Below, one piece after another: positions 33,934 through 49,035 of a DNA stretch of 64,000 nucleotides. The notes under the pieces were generated by a model that saw nothing but the letters and a program-made list of their open reading frames with translations, was not told the DNA's origin and searched no databases. Position 1 is the first letter of the stretch; each line of letters starts with the position of its first letter. The position numbers and the translations under genes are program-made. This DNA comes from Ramazzottius varieornatus (Eukaryota; Tardigrada; Eutardigrada; Parachela; Ramazzottiidae), in assembly GCA_001949185.1 (NCBI GenBank), contig BDGG01000012.1, forward strand, positions 1 through 64,000, read 5' to 3'.

Positions 33934-35297
33934 TTATGTTATTCCTTGCTGGCATGTGCCGAGGTTGACGTCGAACATCCGGTGACCAGTGTAGAACTCG
34001 TACAGAGTCACTCCCAGAGACCAAACGTCGCTCTTGAAGTCCCAACCTTTTCCTGAAAAAATACGCAAGAAGGGTTCTCATACAGTAAAGAGCTATATTT
34101 TTGTGTAGCTTGAATGAGCACATTTTTGCGCGTAGAAACTTACGAAGCATGACTTCCGGTCCGCGGTATGGTCGACTGTTGATCAGAACTTTTTTCTTCC
34201 CGAAGCTCTTTTCGGTGGCGTCGAAGGCATTTCCAAGGTCGATGATTTTCACCGACGATTTCCTCAGCAAGCGAACCTTGAGTATGCTGGGGCGCACATT
34301 CTTCTTGAAGGAAGGTGCAATGGGATCTTCCACATCGACGTACTTCGGCTTGTGTATATATACAACATTCTCGCTCTGGAAAATAAACTCGTCTGTACTT
34401 TCCGGATGGCTAAATCTAACTCCCTTCATGATCGATACATGGTCGAAGGAAACGTGAAATGGCCCACCTTGAGGTCGGTATGGACAGTGCCGTGCGCATG
34501 AAGGAACTGCACTCCTTCGCAGATCTGTTTGACGATGTGGTACATCGTCTGCCAGTGGAAAGGACGCCATGGCTGGTAGTCTTCGCCAGTTATAAAATCC
34601 CACAAGCTGAGTCCCTCGAGGAGTTCCATCTGCAATGGCGGAAGTAACTCTGCTCCGAAGGAAAGTAGTCCTGGCTCCTTTTTGCCGGACCTGAGGTAAC
34701 GAACTACGCGGCTCTCTACACCAGCCTCCTCCTCGGCCTCAACTAGTCTCCTCCCAAATTTAAACTCCATGACAGCACAGGCCTGGTCTTCGCACCAGCG
34801 CGAACGAAGCACCTTCAAGGCAGACAACTCATCTGTCTTTGTATCGCGAACCTTGAGAACCACGCCGTATGTTCCTGGAAAATGACGACAAATGAATTGG
34901 CCCAGATGGTTTTCCCAAGCAGCGAACACTCCCAGCCACGAACAATGAAAACGTGCGCCACTTAAGATTTAACGATTTGGGTGAATCCTTTTGCTGGCGT
35001 CCTAAATCAACCTAGTGAGCTAAATCAAATCGATGAAAGGTAATGATATACTGTACTTTTACTTCCGGGTGTCGATGATGCCACTGTTATTATTGCCACT
35101 ATCTACTGTATGTGTTTCTTACCGGCGCCAGTCTTTTTGATAACCTCAAAACGTCCATCATCAACCACGATTTCCCTGCGTCCAATTTCGCTGTAGGTTT
35201 CCTTGCCTGGGCACAGGTCTGGACGGACATCGTCCAGGGCGTCTTCTTCATCATCGATTTCAGTGTCATCACCCCACTGGGCCATGAGACTAGACAT
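33934..35297 (-). CDS. CLK/LAMMER-type dual-specificity kinase, interrupted
   Basis: CLK kinases phosphorylate SR splicing factors in the nucleus. Exons 35123-35297, 34468-34874, 34144-34375 and up to 34052 join in phase. Visible are the glycine loop TGAGTYGVVLKV, the ALKVL lysine, ELLEGLSLWDFI, the catalytic loop HGTVHTDLKSENVV (HTD is usual for CLKs, where other kinases have HRD), IIDLGNA at the metal-binding site (Leu where Phe is typical), YRGPEVML at the APE position and SDVWSLGVTLYEFYTGH. After MFDVNLGTCQQG the frame hits a stop at 33934. The next segment of the family, including the EHLAMMERILG signature, is absent. Beyond it comes the retrotransposon and then a lone kinase tail exon at 31611-31716. 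The gene therefore looks broken, or uses unseen exons. Confidence 0.7.
34900..34975. repeat. Hairpin MITE, partial
   Basis: GATGGTTTTCCCAAGCAGCG and AAAACGTGCGCCACTTAAG, a shortened copy in intron 1 of the kinase gene. The same half-form recurs near 7385-7445 and 37620-37705. Confidence 0.45.
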
Positions 35298-36654
35298 GCG
35301 AGAAACTGGGTCGTTCCTGCTGTAGTCAGCGAAAAAAGCTGCGTTTCCCTCCTTGGAATGCCAGTCCTTCTTTACAGATTTCTTCCGCGTTTTCAGTTTC
35401 TTCTTCTAGCTTTTCGGCAACTGCTTTCGACATACTCCCTGCATCCGATGCTGGGGGAGGTAGCTGTTTGGAGTTTTTCTTCTTGCTACTCTTTGGGCTA
35501 GCCTACGCTTTCTGGCTCTTTGCTCCCTGGCCGACCAGGGGAATTCCTGCTTTGAACGAGGCATATTTGAGCCACAAAAAGTAACAAAAGCATCAAGCTA
35601 CTCAGCAAACCGAAACGTTGAGTACGGCAGCGGGAAAGTAGCTTTGTTCGAAAACCCAGGCGTATACACCTGCGCTTTTCTGGCAAGAATCCTTTTTGCA
35701 CAGTCTGAAATAGAGTTCTATAGAAGACTCGGCGAAGCTAAAATAAGCCGCTTTAGCCGTTCTTAGTCGCGGCTAAAATGTACTGTGCGTTCAAATGATT
35801 TATTGACGTTGAGTCGGCTAAAATAGTTTTGGCATCAATAAATCATTCGAACGTACAATACATTCTAGCCGTAGCTAGAAGTATTTAGCTGCTTTAGCCG
35901 CGGCTAAAACGGCTTATCTTAGCTTCGCCGAGCCTCCTATATAGAGTTCAGCAGCACAAAGAAAACTGATAAGAATGAGCGTTCGGTATACGCGGCTGAC
36001 ATAATCACTGGCAGCCGGCCGAAAGCGGGAGTGGCCAGCGGCGTGTACCAAAACAATATTTCGACTTCAGACATAGAAGGTCAAAAGCGACGACGCTCGT
36101 TTCCTACGGTTAATTAACATGTTCGGTCCGTGACCATACTACTGCACTGCTACTGTAGCAGTGGCAAATGGAGTTCAGGATTTGTACCGACAAACCAATC
36201 AGGAAAAAGCGAGGCCTGCAATCTGATCAAAACAGTCGCGATAGCGGATTTCGAGACACGACCCAGTTCATAAAAACTTCACTCCATCCACGAAGGACGC
36301 CATTTTCCTTCATTGTTAATGCTCAACTTCGAGACAGTAAAACAGATTCATAGAGGAATGATTCAGGAGTACAATATCGGAAGAATAGGAGGCAAAAACC
36401 TCATGCTGCGGGAAAGCATCGGAATGTTGCTTCCATCAAAACCAAGAAAAAAACACGCCGCAAAAAAAGAGTAAAAAACTCAGATTCGGAATCGAGCCAT
36501 CACAGATGCTCTCTCGAGACCAAAGAAGCTTCCTCAAAACACCGAAAATGTATAATTCAGAAAGGAAAAATACACAAAGCTCTCAGACATTAAACTATCC
36601 TCTATCAAAAACCGAGAGAGAACCAGCACCGTGGAAACCTCACAACCCTGACTA
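35298..36654. other. Spacer between kinase start and kinesin-13 end
   Basis: 1.36 kb. The kinase may extend upstream (SRNDPVSR precedes the chosen Met in frame). A 223-bp MITE sits at 35719-35941. The right 300 bp should be the kinesin-13 3' untranslated region. No other gene is supported. Confidence 0.45.
35719..35941. mobile_element. 223-bp hAT-like MITE with 8-bp target duplication
   Basis: Ends TATAGAAGACTCGGCGAAGC and GCTTCGCCGAGCCTCCTATA are inverted copies, flanked by TAGAGTTC at 35711-35718 and 35942-35949. The interior is rich in TTTAGCCGCGGCTAAA-type palindromes. It has no coding capacity. The 8-bp duplication points to the hAT superfamily. Confidence 0.85.
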
Positions 36655-40618
<3,964 letters not shown>

Positions 40619-41762
40619 CTTCGAGCTATATCTAAAACTGAACAGTTCCGTTACACATCACCATGGTAAACCCAATTCTGTACCAGCTTCTTACAATGAA
40701 AAACCAATGCTCTCCCACGATATGGAGAGCGATAGGAAATGGATAGAGGCGGGGAATGTCCAACGACTTATAGATCGGCTCACAATGCCAAAAGCGAGCT
40801 TGTCATCACAGTCCACAAGGAAAGCTGCTCCCGTTTACGAAGCCTCTTCTTGTTCCTGAACCAGTTCACGGGAAGGAAGCGTAACGCGGTTTATGAATCA
40901 TTCAAGGGTCGACACACCATTGTGACTTTCGAAGAACGTTTTTGGCGAGGAATTTTCTGCATTTCAATTTTTCCGATAAAATCGATCACCACCACTGTAG
41001 TGCTGCTGAACCGCGCGTCCATCTGAGACCAGGTTACCATAAAATTCGCTTTGTCATGATACAGGCTGTCCCACACGACAAGGCGCTGACACGGGACACA
41101 AGAGTATTCAGAATCGAGTCTTGCAGTGCTTGCCTTTTTGTTCCGCACGGCTTTGAATGGATTCCCTGGTGCAACTGGCTGAGCACTGGTCCCAGCCTAC
41201 TATCGCCTTGACGTACATAATCAAGAGCTTGATTATGCGTTTCTGGTCCCGGCAACGCGCGGTTCAGCAGCACTACAGTGATCACCAGTTCACCACTCCT
41301 TGTTACAGAGCGAAGTCTTCTATTCCGCCACGTTTTCTTTTTCAACTTGGGCACCACGATTAATACAAAAGGTCTTTGCCTGATTGCATTTTCATATCAA
41401 AGTATGCCTCAGGCGTACTGGACAATGGTCCGCGATCCGTTTCGCGTTTGTTTGGCTTTTGGACGTTTCCTGATCTCGGATCCGAACCCAAGCTTCAGGG
41501 AGCTCGAAGAAGATCCCGATGAGTGGATCGAAGTGATCACTCCGAACTTTTCACCAATTTTGCTCAGAAGTCTCTTCGTCCTCCGTGCTGCGGTTGCTTG
41601 TGGACCAAAGTTTCCTGTAATCTTTAGGAATCTGGAAACGATTAGGAAGGAGGACGAACCCAGCTCTCCTCAACATGTCTTTCACTGCCACACTTACACC
41701 ACCCAGTCTCAGGGCCCGCATGCTAGCTCACGAAACCCTCGTGGGAGCTGTCAGAGCCCGCA
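40619..41762. other. Divergent spacer between kinesin-13 and the CYLD-like gene
   Basis: About 1.1 kb. It holds a 288-bp element at 40992-41279. An open frame from 41403 to 41922 (+) overlaps the start of the next gene in another frame and may be an upstream exon or chance; its residues (WTMVRDPFRVCLAFGRFLIS) match nothing I recognise. Confidence 0.4.
40992..41279. mobile_element. 288-bp inverted-repeat element with 8-bp target duplication
   Basis: Left end ACTGTAGTGCTGCTGAACCG continuing CGCG is mirrored at the right by CGCGCGGTTCAGCAGCACTA then CAGT. GATCACCA flanks both sides (40984-40991, 41280-41287). No coding capacity. The 8-bp duplication again suggests hAT, but the ends differ from the element at 35719. 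Confidence 0.8.
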
Positions 41763-42639
41763 ATGCAACAGTCGTGGTTGTCTCCTCGTCCGGAGCCCAG
41801 GTGCACCCGGAGTCGTCCGTCTCGTGAGTTTGACAATGTGGAAACCCGGCCGATTCTTAGACCTCGCTCACCATCTCAAGTACAGATTAACGTGGAACTC
41901 CCTGGCCCAGAGCCGATTCTAGACGTTAGCTTCAACATGGATCTGGACAGCAGCATCGTCTGCCGAAAGTCACCGGAAGACGAAGGCTGGCAGTCCTCTC
42001 TGCCGCTTTCTACTTTCGAAGCGGACAAGCTAGATGTGAAATGGGGCGACAAAGTCTTCTTCTACGCTATCACGGGCGATCGACTGAGTGGAAAGGTTCG
42101 GTGGATTGGGACCTTCGCGAGCAAAGACAAGTGGTCGATTCACGCTGGGTTGGAGCTGGTAAAGAACTCATGTGATTGCATTTCCTGATACAGCACTGCG
42201 ATACACGATAGTCTACGACGTAATGTTTTTCAGTCGGTTCGGTCGACCAGGCTCGGGTCATTTGCTCCGGTGTAGTGACGTAGTATGCGAGTATGCTGAT
42301 GATAAGCTGATTTGGTGTTGTTTTCAGGATGTGCCGCTGGGATACGGGAACGGCAGTTTCCACAGCACTCAGCTCTTTTGGACAAAACCAGACTACGCCT
42401 GTTTCGTTCCGCTTGATTTTCTAACCGAGAGACAACCCTCACTTTCCGCGAAGATTCCGTCAAAGCTTAAGGGACGAATTAGTGTCGGTAGGTCGTCTCT
42501 GACTTCCGCATTGCTGACTTTTGCTTCGACTTCGAAGTTCTTTCTTGATGACGACTACGTAGGTGTGGCTCCGACGCCCTTCCGTCTTCAATGCGTCGTC
42601 TGCTATGCCGAAGACGTTTCGAGAATCTTTCTCCTGTAG
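41763..42639 (+). CDS. CYLD-like CAP-Gly domain protein, no deubiquitinase domain seen
   Basis: CAP-Gly domains bind microtubule ends and partner proteins; in CYLD they precede a deubiquitinase domain. The exon to 42158 gives INVELPGPEPILDVSF, WGDKVFFYAITGDRLSGKVR, WIG and HAGLEL. After an intron, the exon from 42328 gives DVPLGYGNGSFHSTQLFWTK, DYACFVPLDFL and a stop at 42639, or a donor near 42487. The pattern DxV-G-VRWIG, AGLEL, G-GSF-G, FVPLD is the CYLD-type CAP-Gly fold. No ubiquitin-protease motifs follow, so it is a truncated relative, or later exons are missed. The start is uncertain because frames change near 41720-41770. Confidence 0.55.
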
Positions 42640-42764
42640 CGGGAATTTCGTACATGATTTAGTATTGGAAAGGCTCCACGAGTGTACGAGTACGACGAGT
42701 GTATGACTAACAGGGGATTTCCTCGAGGTATTAAGCCAGCCCTGCAGGCGGCGTATCTTGAGAT

Positions 42765-42774
42765 GTATATAAGC
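42765..42774 (+). promoter_or_regulatory. TATA box candidate
   Basis: GTATATAAGC is a strong TATA sequence, rare in this window. TCAGTT (42784-42789) lies only about 20 bp downstream and TTTCAGTTG about 45 bp downstream, so the start site is unclear. It would drive the RING-protein gene on the right. Confidence 0.4.
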
Positions 42775-42875
42775 TGAAAGCTGTCAGTTGTTCGAGACTC
42801 TTTTTCTCTTTCAGTTGAATTTCGATCAGTAAAGTGCAGTACGAACTCCAGCTTTTGCCGGTCTTTTGTAAATCC

Positions 42876-43471
42876 TAACTGGCTGACTTAGAAGTCTACG
42901 AGGTCTTTCAATCTTCCTTGGTGGATAACCCTGTCGATGGTCAGCAAAGCCTGAGGTTCCTGCAGGATCAAAGTCGAGGACGCTTGGCTAAGGCCCTTTG
43001 GAATACTGGGATCAACTGGCGGACACTGGCGAGGTTAGTCTCTGAGACGAACGAGTAGCCTACAGGTCCTAAAGAAAGAGAGGGTGACTCGTGTGACGGA
43101 TAGGAAACTATCAGTGGTGGCTTGTCTGGAAGACTTGTGAAGTGGGATTTTGTATTGAACAACAGACAGAGCGCCGGCACCATCAGGCTCTCTATCAACT
43201 CGAAGTTTAGCTGAAGCTGACGTCCGTTTAAAGTTCCTCGTTAGTCGGACGATAAAAATTATTAATCGAGGTGCAGTGTGAATTGGCCCACCGCCTGAGC
43301 CAGCAATTTTGTTGCAGGCTTTTTGCCGTGGTGAGAGTTATTTACGCTATACTTCCCTGTGGCCACGCGCACACTTGCGCTGGCTGCGCCGAGAAAATCA
43401 TGAAAGAAGTCCTTCCTGAATGCCCCTCCTGTCGCTCGCACATTCGCGCAACTTATCAGGTGTTTTTCTGA
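42876..43471 (+). CDS. RING-finger protein, carboxyl end
   Basis: The last exon (acceptor TTGTTGCAG near 43316) encodes RVIYAILPCGHAHTCAGC, then CPSCRSHI and a stop at 43471. This is the second half of a C3HC4 RING of the type found at the end of IAP, MIB and related E3 ligases, with the zinc ligands PCGH, CxxC and CPxC. An upstream open frame (VYEVFQSSLVDNP, LRFLQDQSRGRLAKALW) may be an earlier exon. The first RING Cys pair was not found. It may instead be the far end of the CAP-Gly gene, though a TATA box lies between. Confidence 0.45.
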
Positions 43472-44300
43472 GCAGCAGTCGGTTGGGATTAGATCTGATC
43501 AGGATGAGGTACCGAGATTCGACAAGTCTTCCCAAGGTGCGATTTTACATGTTTTAAATTTTGACCAAGTTGCCCATTGGGTGATTTCGTTGGGTGATTT
43601 TGTTTGATCTGTGATCTACGTTGATCTCTTCAATATTTTTACGAAAACGATCTACAAAATTAAGATGGTCTTTCGAAAGCTGTTCTTCGGTTCCACGCGG
43701 TACTCATTTTTGTGCCTTGTAACCATTCCAAGCTTTCGTGATTTGATGTAGGAGTTTGAATGCAGTTTTGTGCTCGTAGTTTCGAATGTAATCTCATAAC
43801 TACGCCCAGTCTTTCGAAACGCGAGTTTATCTGCGTTAGTTTATAGGTTGCGATGATTTCTAACGCAGTGTCAGCAAATTCATGTGTAAAATCAGGAACT
43901 TTGTAGTATCGTTCCTTTTTCATACGAAATTTTGCGTGCGCGAAATTGATTTTTCGAGAATACGGAAGCATTGACGTAGCAGGCTGCGTTCTTCATGTCA
44001 CCGCTGCTGCCGTATCGATCCAGCAACACCTGGGACCAAGGTAAATGCGCTCAGAAAGAGCTAAGCCATTTCTGATTTTGGTAGATAGAACTGCGTCGCT
44101 TTGTTTTTCGCTATGTAGGCAAGGTTTCTTCCTGGTTCAACGAACCCAAGCAATTATCGAGTCTTCACAGGTTTCATGTTCGTTCTGGTCGTATCTGAAA
44201 CGATTTCTACGCCATCACACGCCTAGCGGATCGGTGAATTACCAGCAGCACTCGGGAAATCGTTGCCAGGTTGGTCTACGGGTTACGCTTCCGGTTTGAG
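43472..44300. other. Spacer upstream of IFT74
   Basis: 829 bp, AT-rich on the left. Open frames here lack motifs. It should carry the RING-gene 3' end and the IFT74 promoter. Confidence 0.45.
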
Positions 44301-47300
44301 ATGGCTTCTGCGCTTGGCCGTCCACCATCCGCTCGTCCTGGAACGGCTACGCAGGTTACCGGCGCTCCTGGTAAGTTTTATGGCTTCCATCGTCTTCCTG
44401 TTCGATGGACTGAGCGACTGAATTCTACGTGTACATAAGTATATTTATACAGCGTTTTCATTTCGATCTTTGATTGAATAACATCTTTGAATCATTTCAG
44501 CCACGGCAAGACCAGGAACCGCTTCTCGCTTGGCTGCGCAAGCAGCGTCCACAACGGTGACGCAGCATTCTTCCTGCAAGGTTTGGTTGACGACAGAATA
44601 TCTTCCAATACTGTTATTTATAGACCGTTAGGACGGCTACTGCCGGAAGACCGGGAACAGGACGAAGTGTCGTTCCTCATGTGGCCACCGATGCAGCCGA
44701 AAGACTGCGGACAGCTCGCGGCCTGCCTTCCGCAAAAGGTAAAAGAATGCTTTGCCCACGCGACCCAACAGGGACCAGAGGGGAATTGTCTTGAATATCT
44801 CTGTTGTGCCCGTACGCTTGCGCGAGATCTTTCTGAATGTTGGTTCTCCTTTGATCTAGACGTCAGTTGCTGTTCTGTTTACAGGAAGGTTGGGTATGCG
44901 AAATACTAAAGATCGAGCGTACTTTATCGGAACTTTACGGTTTGTGTTTTCGCTTTTCTCTTAATCTCTTCGTTTCCTGACGTCAGACATCAGTTTTGAC
45001 GGGAAAACTGTTCTTCATTGGAAATAATCCTTTCTTGATTCCAGAGCGAAAATCTTGGAAATTATCAACGAGACTAATAGGTTGAATAAGGAAAGCCAAG
45101 ACTTCGCCACGTTGAAAGACTTCGCTGCTAGCACGCGAGGAGAACATGGCGCGCTGGTCAAAACGGTTTCTGCACTTCGTGGAACCCAGCGCGATTATGA
45201 AGCGGTAACGTTTATTTCCCATAAGCTAAGTCGTGTGAGACAGTAACTATTGCGTGACAGATCGAATGTACTCCAGTGATTATTCCAGCTGCTAGAGTCG
45301 TTTGCCAGAGGAGTTACGAATGACGATATCCGAGCCGAGACCAGGGAACTCCAGCAGCAAAGCAGGGAACTGACCGCAGAAGTTCAGGAACTTCTCAACG
45401 AACGCGAAGGGTAGCCCACCATCAGACCCTTCTTTCCTTTGATTCCAGTCGCTCACAATTTTGTATATCTTTAGAAGAGAACTCGAGTTGACAAATCTTC
45501 AAGAAACGACCCGGAAGTATGAAACAGCTGGCGATTCCCTGCTGCACGAGATGGTTCGAGTTTATATTTCTTTTTTCTTCTTCTTTTGACTAACGATGAT
45601 TGTTTTGCGGTTAATTTTTTTACTGATTTGTCAGTCGGCGGAAGACCAGGCTAAATACCGAGAACTGCAGGACGAACTACAGCGTCAGTCGGTCATGGAA
45701 GAGCAGCTGATCAAGGAACTGGAATCGCTGAAGCACGGTGAGCGAGCCAAGATGGAAGAAGTAAGATCTCCTTGTCCTTCTAGACCGAAAGACAAGGTTC
45801 AACTCGGTAAGTCGACAATGACAGACAGGACCCCATCGAGCAATATTTTCGTGTTTTGCCGTCAGGAGCTCTCCTTTGTGCCATTGAAAAAGGAAGCTGC
45901 CCAAGTCTACTCGCGCATTAGGGATCTCCAGTCAACACTTGAAGATGTTCGACAACAGATTAACCGCCCACCAGTACAAGAACTGAAACGTCTGGTCGAC
46001 CAGATCAAGCAGGAGAATGCGGAAGTCTCCGCCTTGGAACGACAGTGAGTATCTTCACGTACGGAGCTCTGTTTCTTGGAATACCAGGATGCGTGGTTCA
46101 GCTGGAGTGATGCGATCCACTAGCACTGATGAATTCTCCTTTGCTCAGGTATCGAACACTCCAGGATATAATGAGTACCATTCAGCAACAAGGAACTGTC
46201 TCTTCAGCTGGTACGGCGAGTTACCCTCTTTCGGGATATCAGGACAGATACGAAGAGCTTACTGTAAGTGAAAGTTCAAGCCTAGAAAAAGAGTTTTTGT
46301 TTGACATGTACTGTATCTCAGTTTCCTTACTTAATCGGGGCTCAAGCAGACTTTTCTATTCTATTGTCACATGTTATAATGGTTGCTTGTGAAATACAGT
46401 ATAAGACCCTCTCCCATCTAGGCTGAACTAAAATCGTCCGAAGCGGAGAACCTTCGCAAACTAGAACAGTTGTCCAAGGTACAGTAAGGTCAATAATCTG
46501 CTGAATGCTGCACGTGACCATCAACGAGAGCTCTGAGCTTGTAGAATGTTGATGCTTTGAATGAACTCCCCATCACCTCGGAAGCTGACGTCCGGAAGTC
46601 CGGTGAACAACTTCGCTCTACCGTGGGTAAAGTGCAGCATGCACAGAGGATGTGCGAGGACCTTCTGCAGATGAACCTCGAAGAATACACCAGAGAACTG
46701 CGCAAAATAGAGCTGGTACTTGTTCTTCCATTACTGCCGAGCCTGACTAGCCTCTTACTTCACAAGCTGTTTCGTTATAGCTTCTCGTTACATTGAACAA
46801 GGAAAAGCAGCAACGACAAACGGACATCTCAAAGTGGGAAAAGGAGTTTCAGATCGGTGGAGATATCAAAGTCGTTCTTACCAAGCGGAACGAGGTGAAG
46901 AACTCTAGTTTGCATTCTTCTACCGTTTTGACGTAAGAATTAGTTATCATATTTCAGGACCTTAAACGAGAACTAAGCAGGCTTCAACAAGAAAAAACAT
47001 CTCTAACGCAAGCGGTGAGCGAGTCTCGGAACGCCCTTCAGCAACAGAAGACTTCCTTGTCCAAGAAGCCGACCCACCAGAAAGTAATTCCCTTCTATTC
47101 TATTCGATTGCCTTTCAAGCTGATAGCTCCCTCACTTTTATTGTAATATGAATTCCGATGTGCTGTTCGTAGATCATAGAGGCAGAGCACGAACTGCAAA
47201 AGCTTCAAGCTCAGACGTTCGATCTCGAGGAAGGTAAGAGTCCATTCGTGGTCGATTTCTGCAGCGCAACTGTTCTTGCTTTGTTCTTACGACTCTTCTA

Positions 47301-47463
47301 CTGGCGTGCTTCTTTCTCCTGTCATTCAGTCTTAGCGGACGCAAAGTTAACTGGGACGTACGAGGAGGTCAAAGCAAGCGTACTCCAGAAGGCGAGAGAA
47401 GTGAACGCTATGCTTCAACGACTTGCGCAACTGGAAAACTCTGCTGATCAGGAGATACCATAA
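44301..47463 (+). CDS. IFT74: Intraflagellar transport protein 74
   Basis: IFT74 is a coiled-coil subunit of the IFT-B complex. With IFT81 it binds tubulin and carries it into growing cilia. About sixteen short exons run from ATG 44301 to TAA 47461-47463. The basic, Gly/Ala/Thr-rich start (MASALGRPPSARPGTATQV, then ATARPGTASRLAAQ, TATAGRPGTGRSV) matches the tubulin-binding head. GMRNTKDRAYFIGTLR aligns with the conserved DKSYYLGLLR. Then follow long coiled coils, with ILEIINETNRLNKE, AKYRELQDELQRQS, ELKRLVDQIKQENAEVSALE matching the KQIKDDNQEIASMERQ block, and an end with YEEVKASVLQKAREV. Its presence implies ciliated cells or flagellate sperm. Some of the sixteen borders are approximate, and exon 3 lies in a frame differing from the longest local open frame. 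Confidence 0.87.
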
Positions 47464-47700
47464 ATTGCCCGCCAGGATCCAGAACATTGAATCGAACCTT
47501 GAAGTGAATGTTCTTTGGCTCTGCGTCTTTTCCTTCTGAAGCTAGCGATACTCGTAGCGATATTAAGGCGGGTCGCGATAGAAGGGCAGTACTGTATCCC
47601 TGCGAACCGGAAATGCTATTTAGAAAACAAAGTTCGTAAACTGTGTTCTGTGCATTTTTTTCTCAGCCATCTCATCTACTAAACATTTAGATATTTCCTT

Positions 47701-48603
47701 TTATTTTTCCTTGGGTTCTCTGCCCTCTTTCCGAAAACCAGTAGCCAAGAAATAAGTTTCAGCAGAGTCATCTCTGCTCGCTGGAGGTTTCACAAACTTC
47801 ACCAATGTAAAATGCTTCTTCAACAGACTTTCAAAATCCTTATTCGATCCACCACTCCATATTTTACATAAAAACGTTCCCTTCTCTCGAAGGACTCTGA
47901 CAGCAAAAATGAGAGCTTCCGTGCATAACGTAATTATAGCGTCGTGGTCCAGTGTGCGCATCCCCGAAGCATTCGGCGCCATGTCACTCAACACCACATC
48001 AACCGGCCTGCCTTCCAGCATGTCCAGTATCTTCTTCTGTACTTTGGGGTTGGTGAAATCAGAATCCTTCAGGAAGATTGCACCGGGGTACGGTGTAATG
48101 TCGAGGAGATCAACACCAATGACAATTCCACAAGAGGCCTTCTTCGTGTTTCCTTCCGGAACTTCTTCGTCCACATATTCGAATATTCCATTATCAGTTC
48201 TCTCGACTTTAACCATCAGCGCTTCTCTTGTGTCTTTAGTGATGTCCGGAGGGATGTAGGCATTGACTTTCTTGACGGCAACTTGCGACCATGAGCCAGG
48301 TGCAGCGCCGAGATCGATTACCACATGGCCAGGTTGGAGTATCTTGTACTTCTCGTCGATCTCGAGCAGCTTGAAGGCGCTGCGTGCCCGATAGCTGACG
48401 GCCTTTGCTTTCTTGACATAAGGATCTTTACTTTGTCGTAGGAGCCATTCGTGGGAGCTTTTGCTGCGAGAAGGGGCAAGGTTGAGCAACCGGAAGTGGC
48501 GATGCGAAGCGATGCAGGCCGATTTGCAGTCAGCTGTTCTTGATTCGTGGAACGACCATAGTTCGACGACCGACAAAAGCCTAGAAGACAGTCGCATAGC
48601 CAC
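47701..48603 (-). CDS. MRM2: Mitochondrial rRNA 2'-O-methyltransferase 2 (FtsJ family)
   Basis: SAM-dependent enzyme that methylates the ribose of a peptidyl-transferase-loop uridine in mitochondrial large rRNA. 300 residues, one exon. A basic start without acidic residues near the Met suits a mitochondrial import signal. The RrmJ/FtsJ fold is clear: the first catalytic Lys in YRARSAFKLLEIDEKY, SAM loop DLGAAPGSWSQVA, GVDLLDITPYPGA, the catalytic Asp in VDVVLSDMAPNASG, the Lys in GTFLCKIWSGG, and RDDSAETYFLATGFR. A K-D-K-E arrangement is thus present. It is longer than bacterial RlmE because of an insert around the EYVDEEVPEG stretch. It converges on IFT74 (238 bp apart) and diverges from the eIF4E-like gene. 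Confidence 0.93.
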   Translation of the reverse strand: MAMRLSSRLLSVVELWSFHESRTADCKSACIASHRHFRLLNLAPSRSKSSHEWLLRQSKDPYVKKAKAVSYRARSAFKLLEIDEKYKILQPGHVVIDLGAAPGSWSQVAVKKVNAYIPPDITKDTREALMVKVERTDNGIFEYVDEEVPEGNTKKASCGIVIGVDLLDITPYPGAIFLKDSDFTNPKVQKKILDMLEGRPVDVVLSDMAPNASGMRTLDHDAIITLCTEALIFAVRVLREKGTFLCKIWSGGSNKDFESLLKKHFTLVKFVKPPASRDDSAETYFLATGFRKEGREPKEK

Positions 48604-49035
48604 ACCTCGTCCTCCACAGTGTCCAGCGACAAACCTGCAAGATGAACGCAGGGCGAGACAGAGGAAAAGTTCCTTCGTTCGAGTTCCGTTCCTCGACCTA
48701 AATTGAACTCAGCAGTGTAAACAAATCAATAGTCCATCAATCAACTCATTTCGTCGTCCGGTTTTGGTTTATCCGTTTATCGGATTCGGTCCATCGGGCT
48801 CGGGCTGCCTTCCGGCACCGGTCCCAGTGACCCAGTCAACCCACTGCGCCCGCGGAAATCAAAAATTACTGGCTGGACTTCGGAGCTCGGAGCTTCGGAG
48901 CACGAAGAAATGTTGTCAACTAGTTGTCTGATCTGTCTCTTCCAGGTTTTCTTTCTGCAGAAAGAATTCTCCCAGTCCTACAAGCTGCAGACAAGCTGTT
49001 CCTTGTGGACCGCTGTTTGTGTTCAATAGGTGAAG
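48604..49035. promoter_or_regulatory. Divergent spacer between MRM2 and the eIF4E-like gene
   Basis: 432 bp between outward-pointing start codons. A splice acceptor just upstream of 49036 is possible (TTCTGCAG near 48960). No core motif is identified. Confidence 0.4.
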
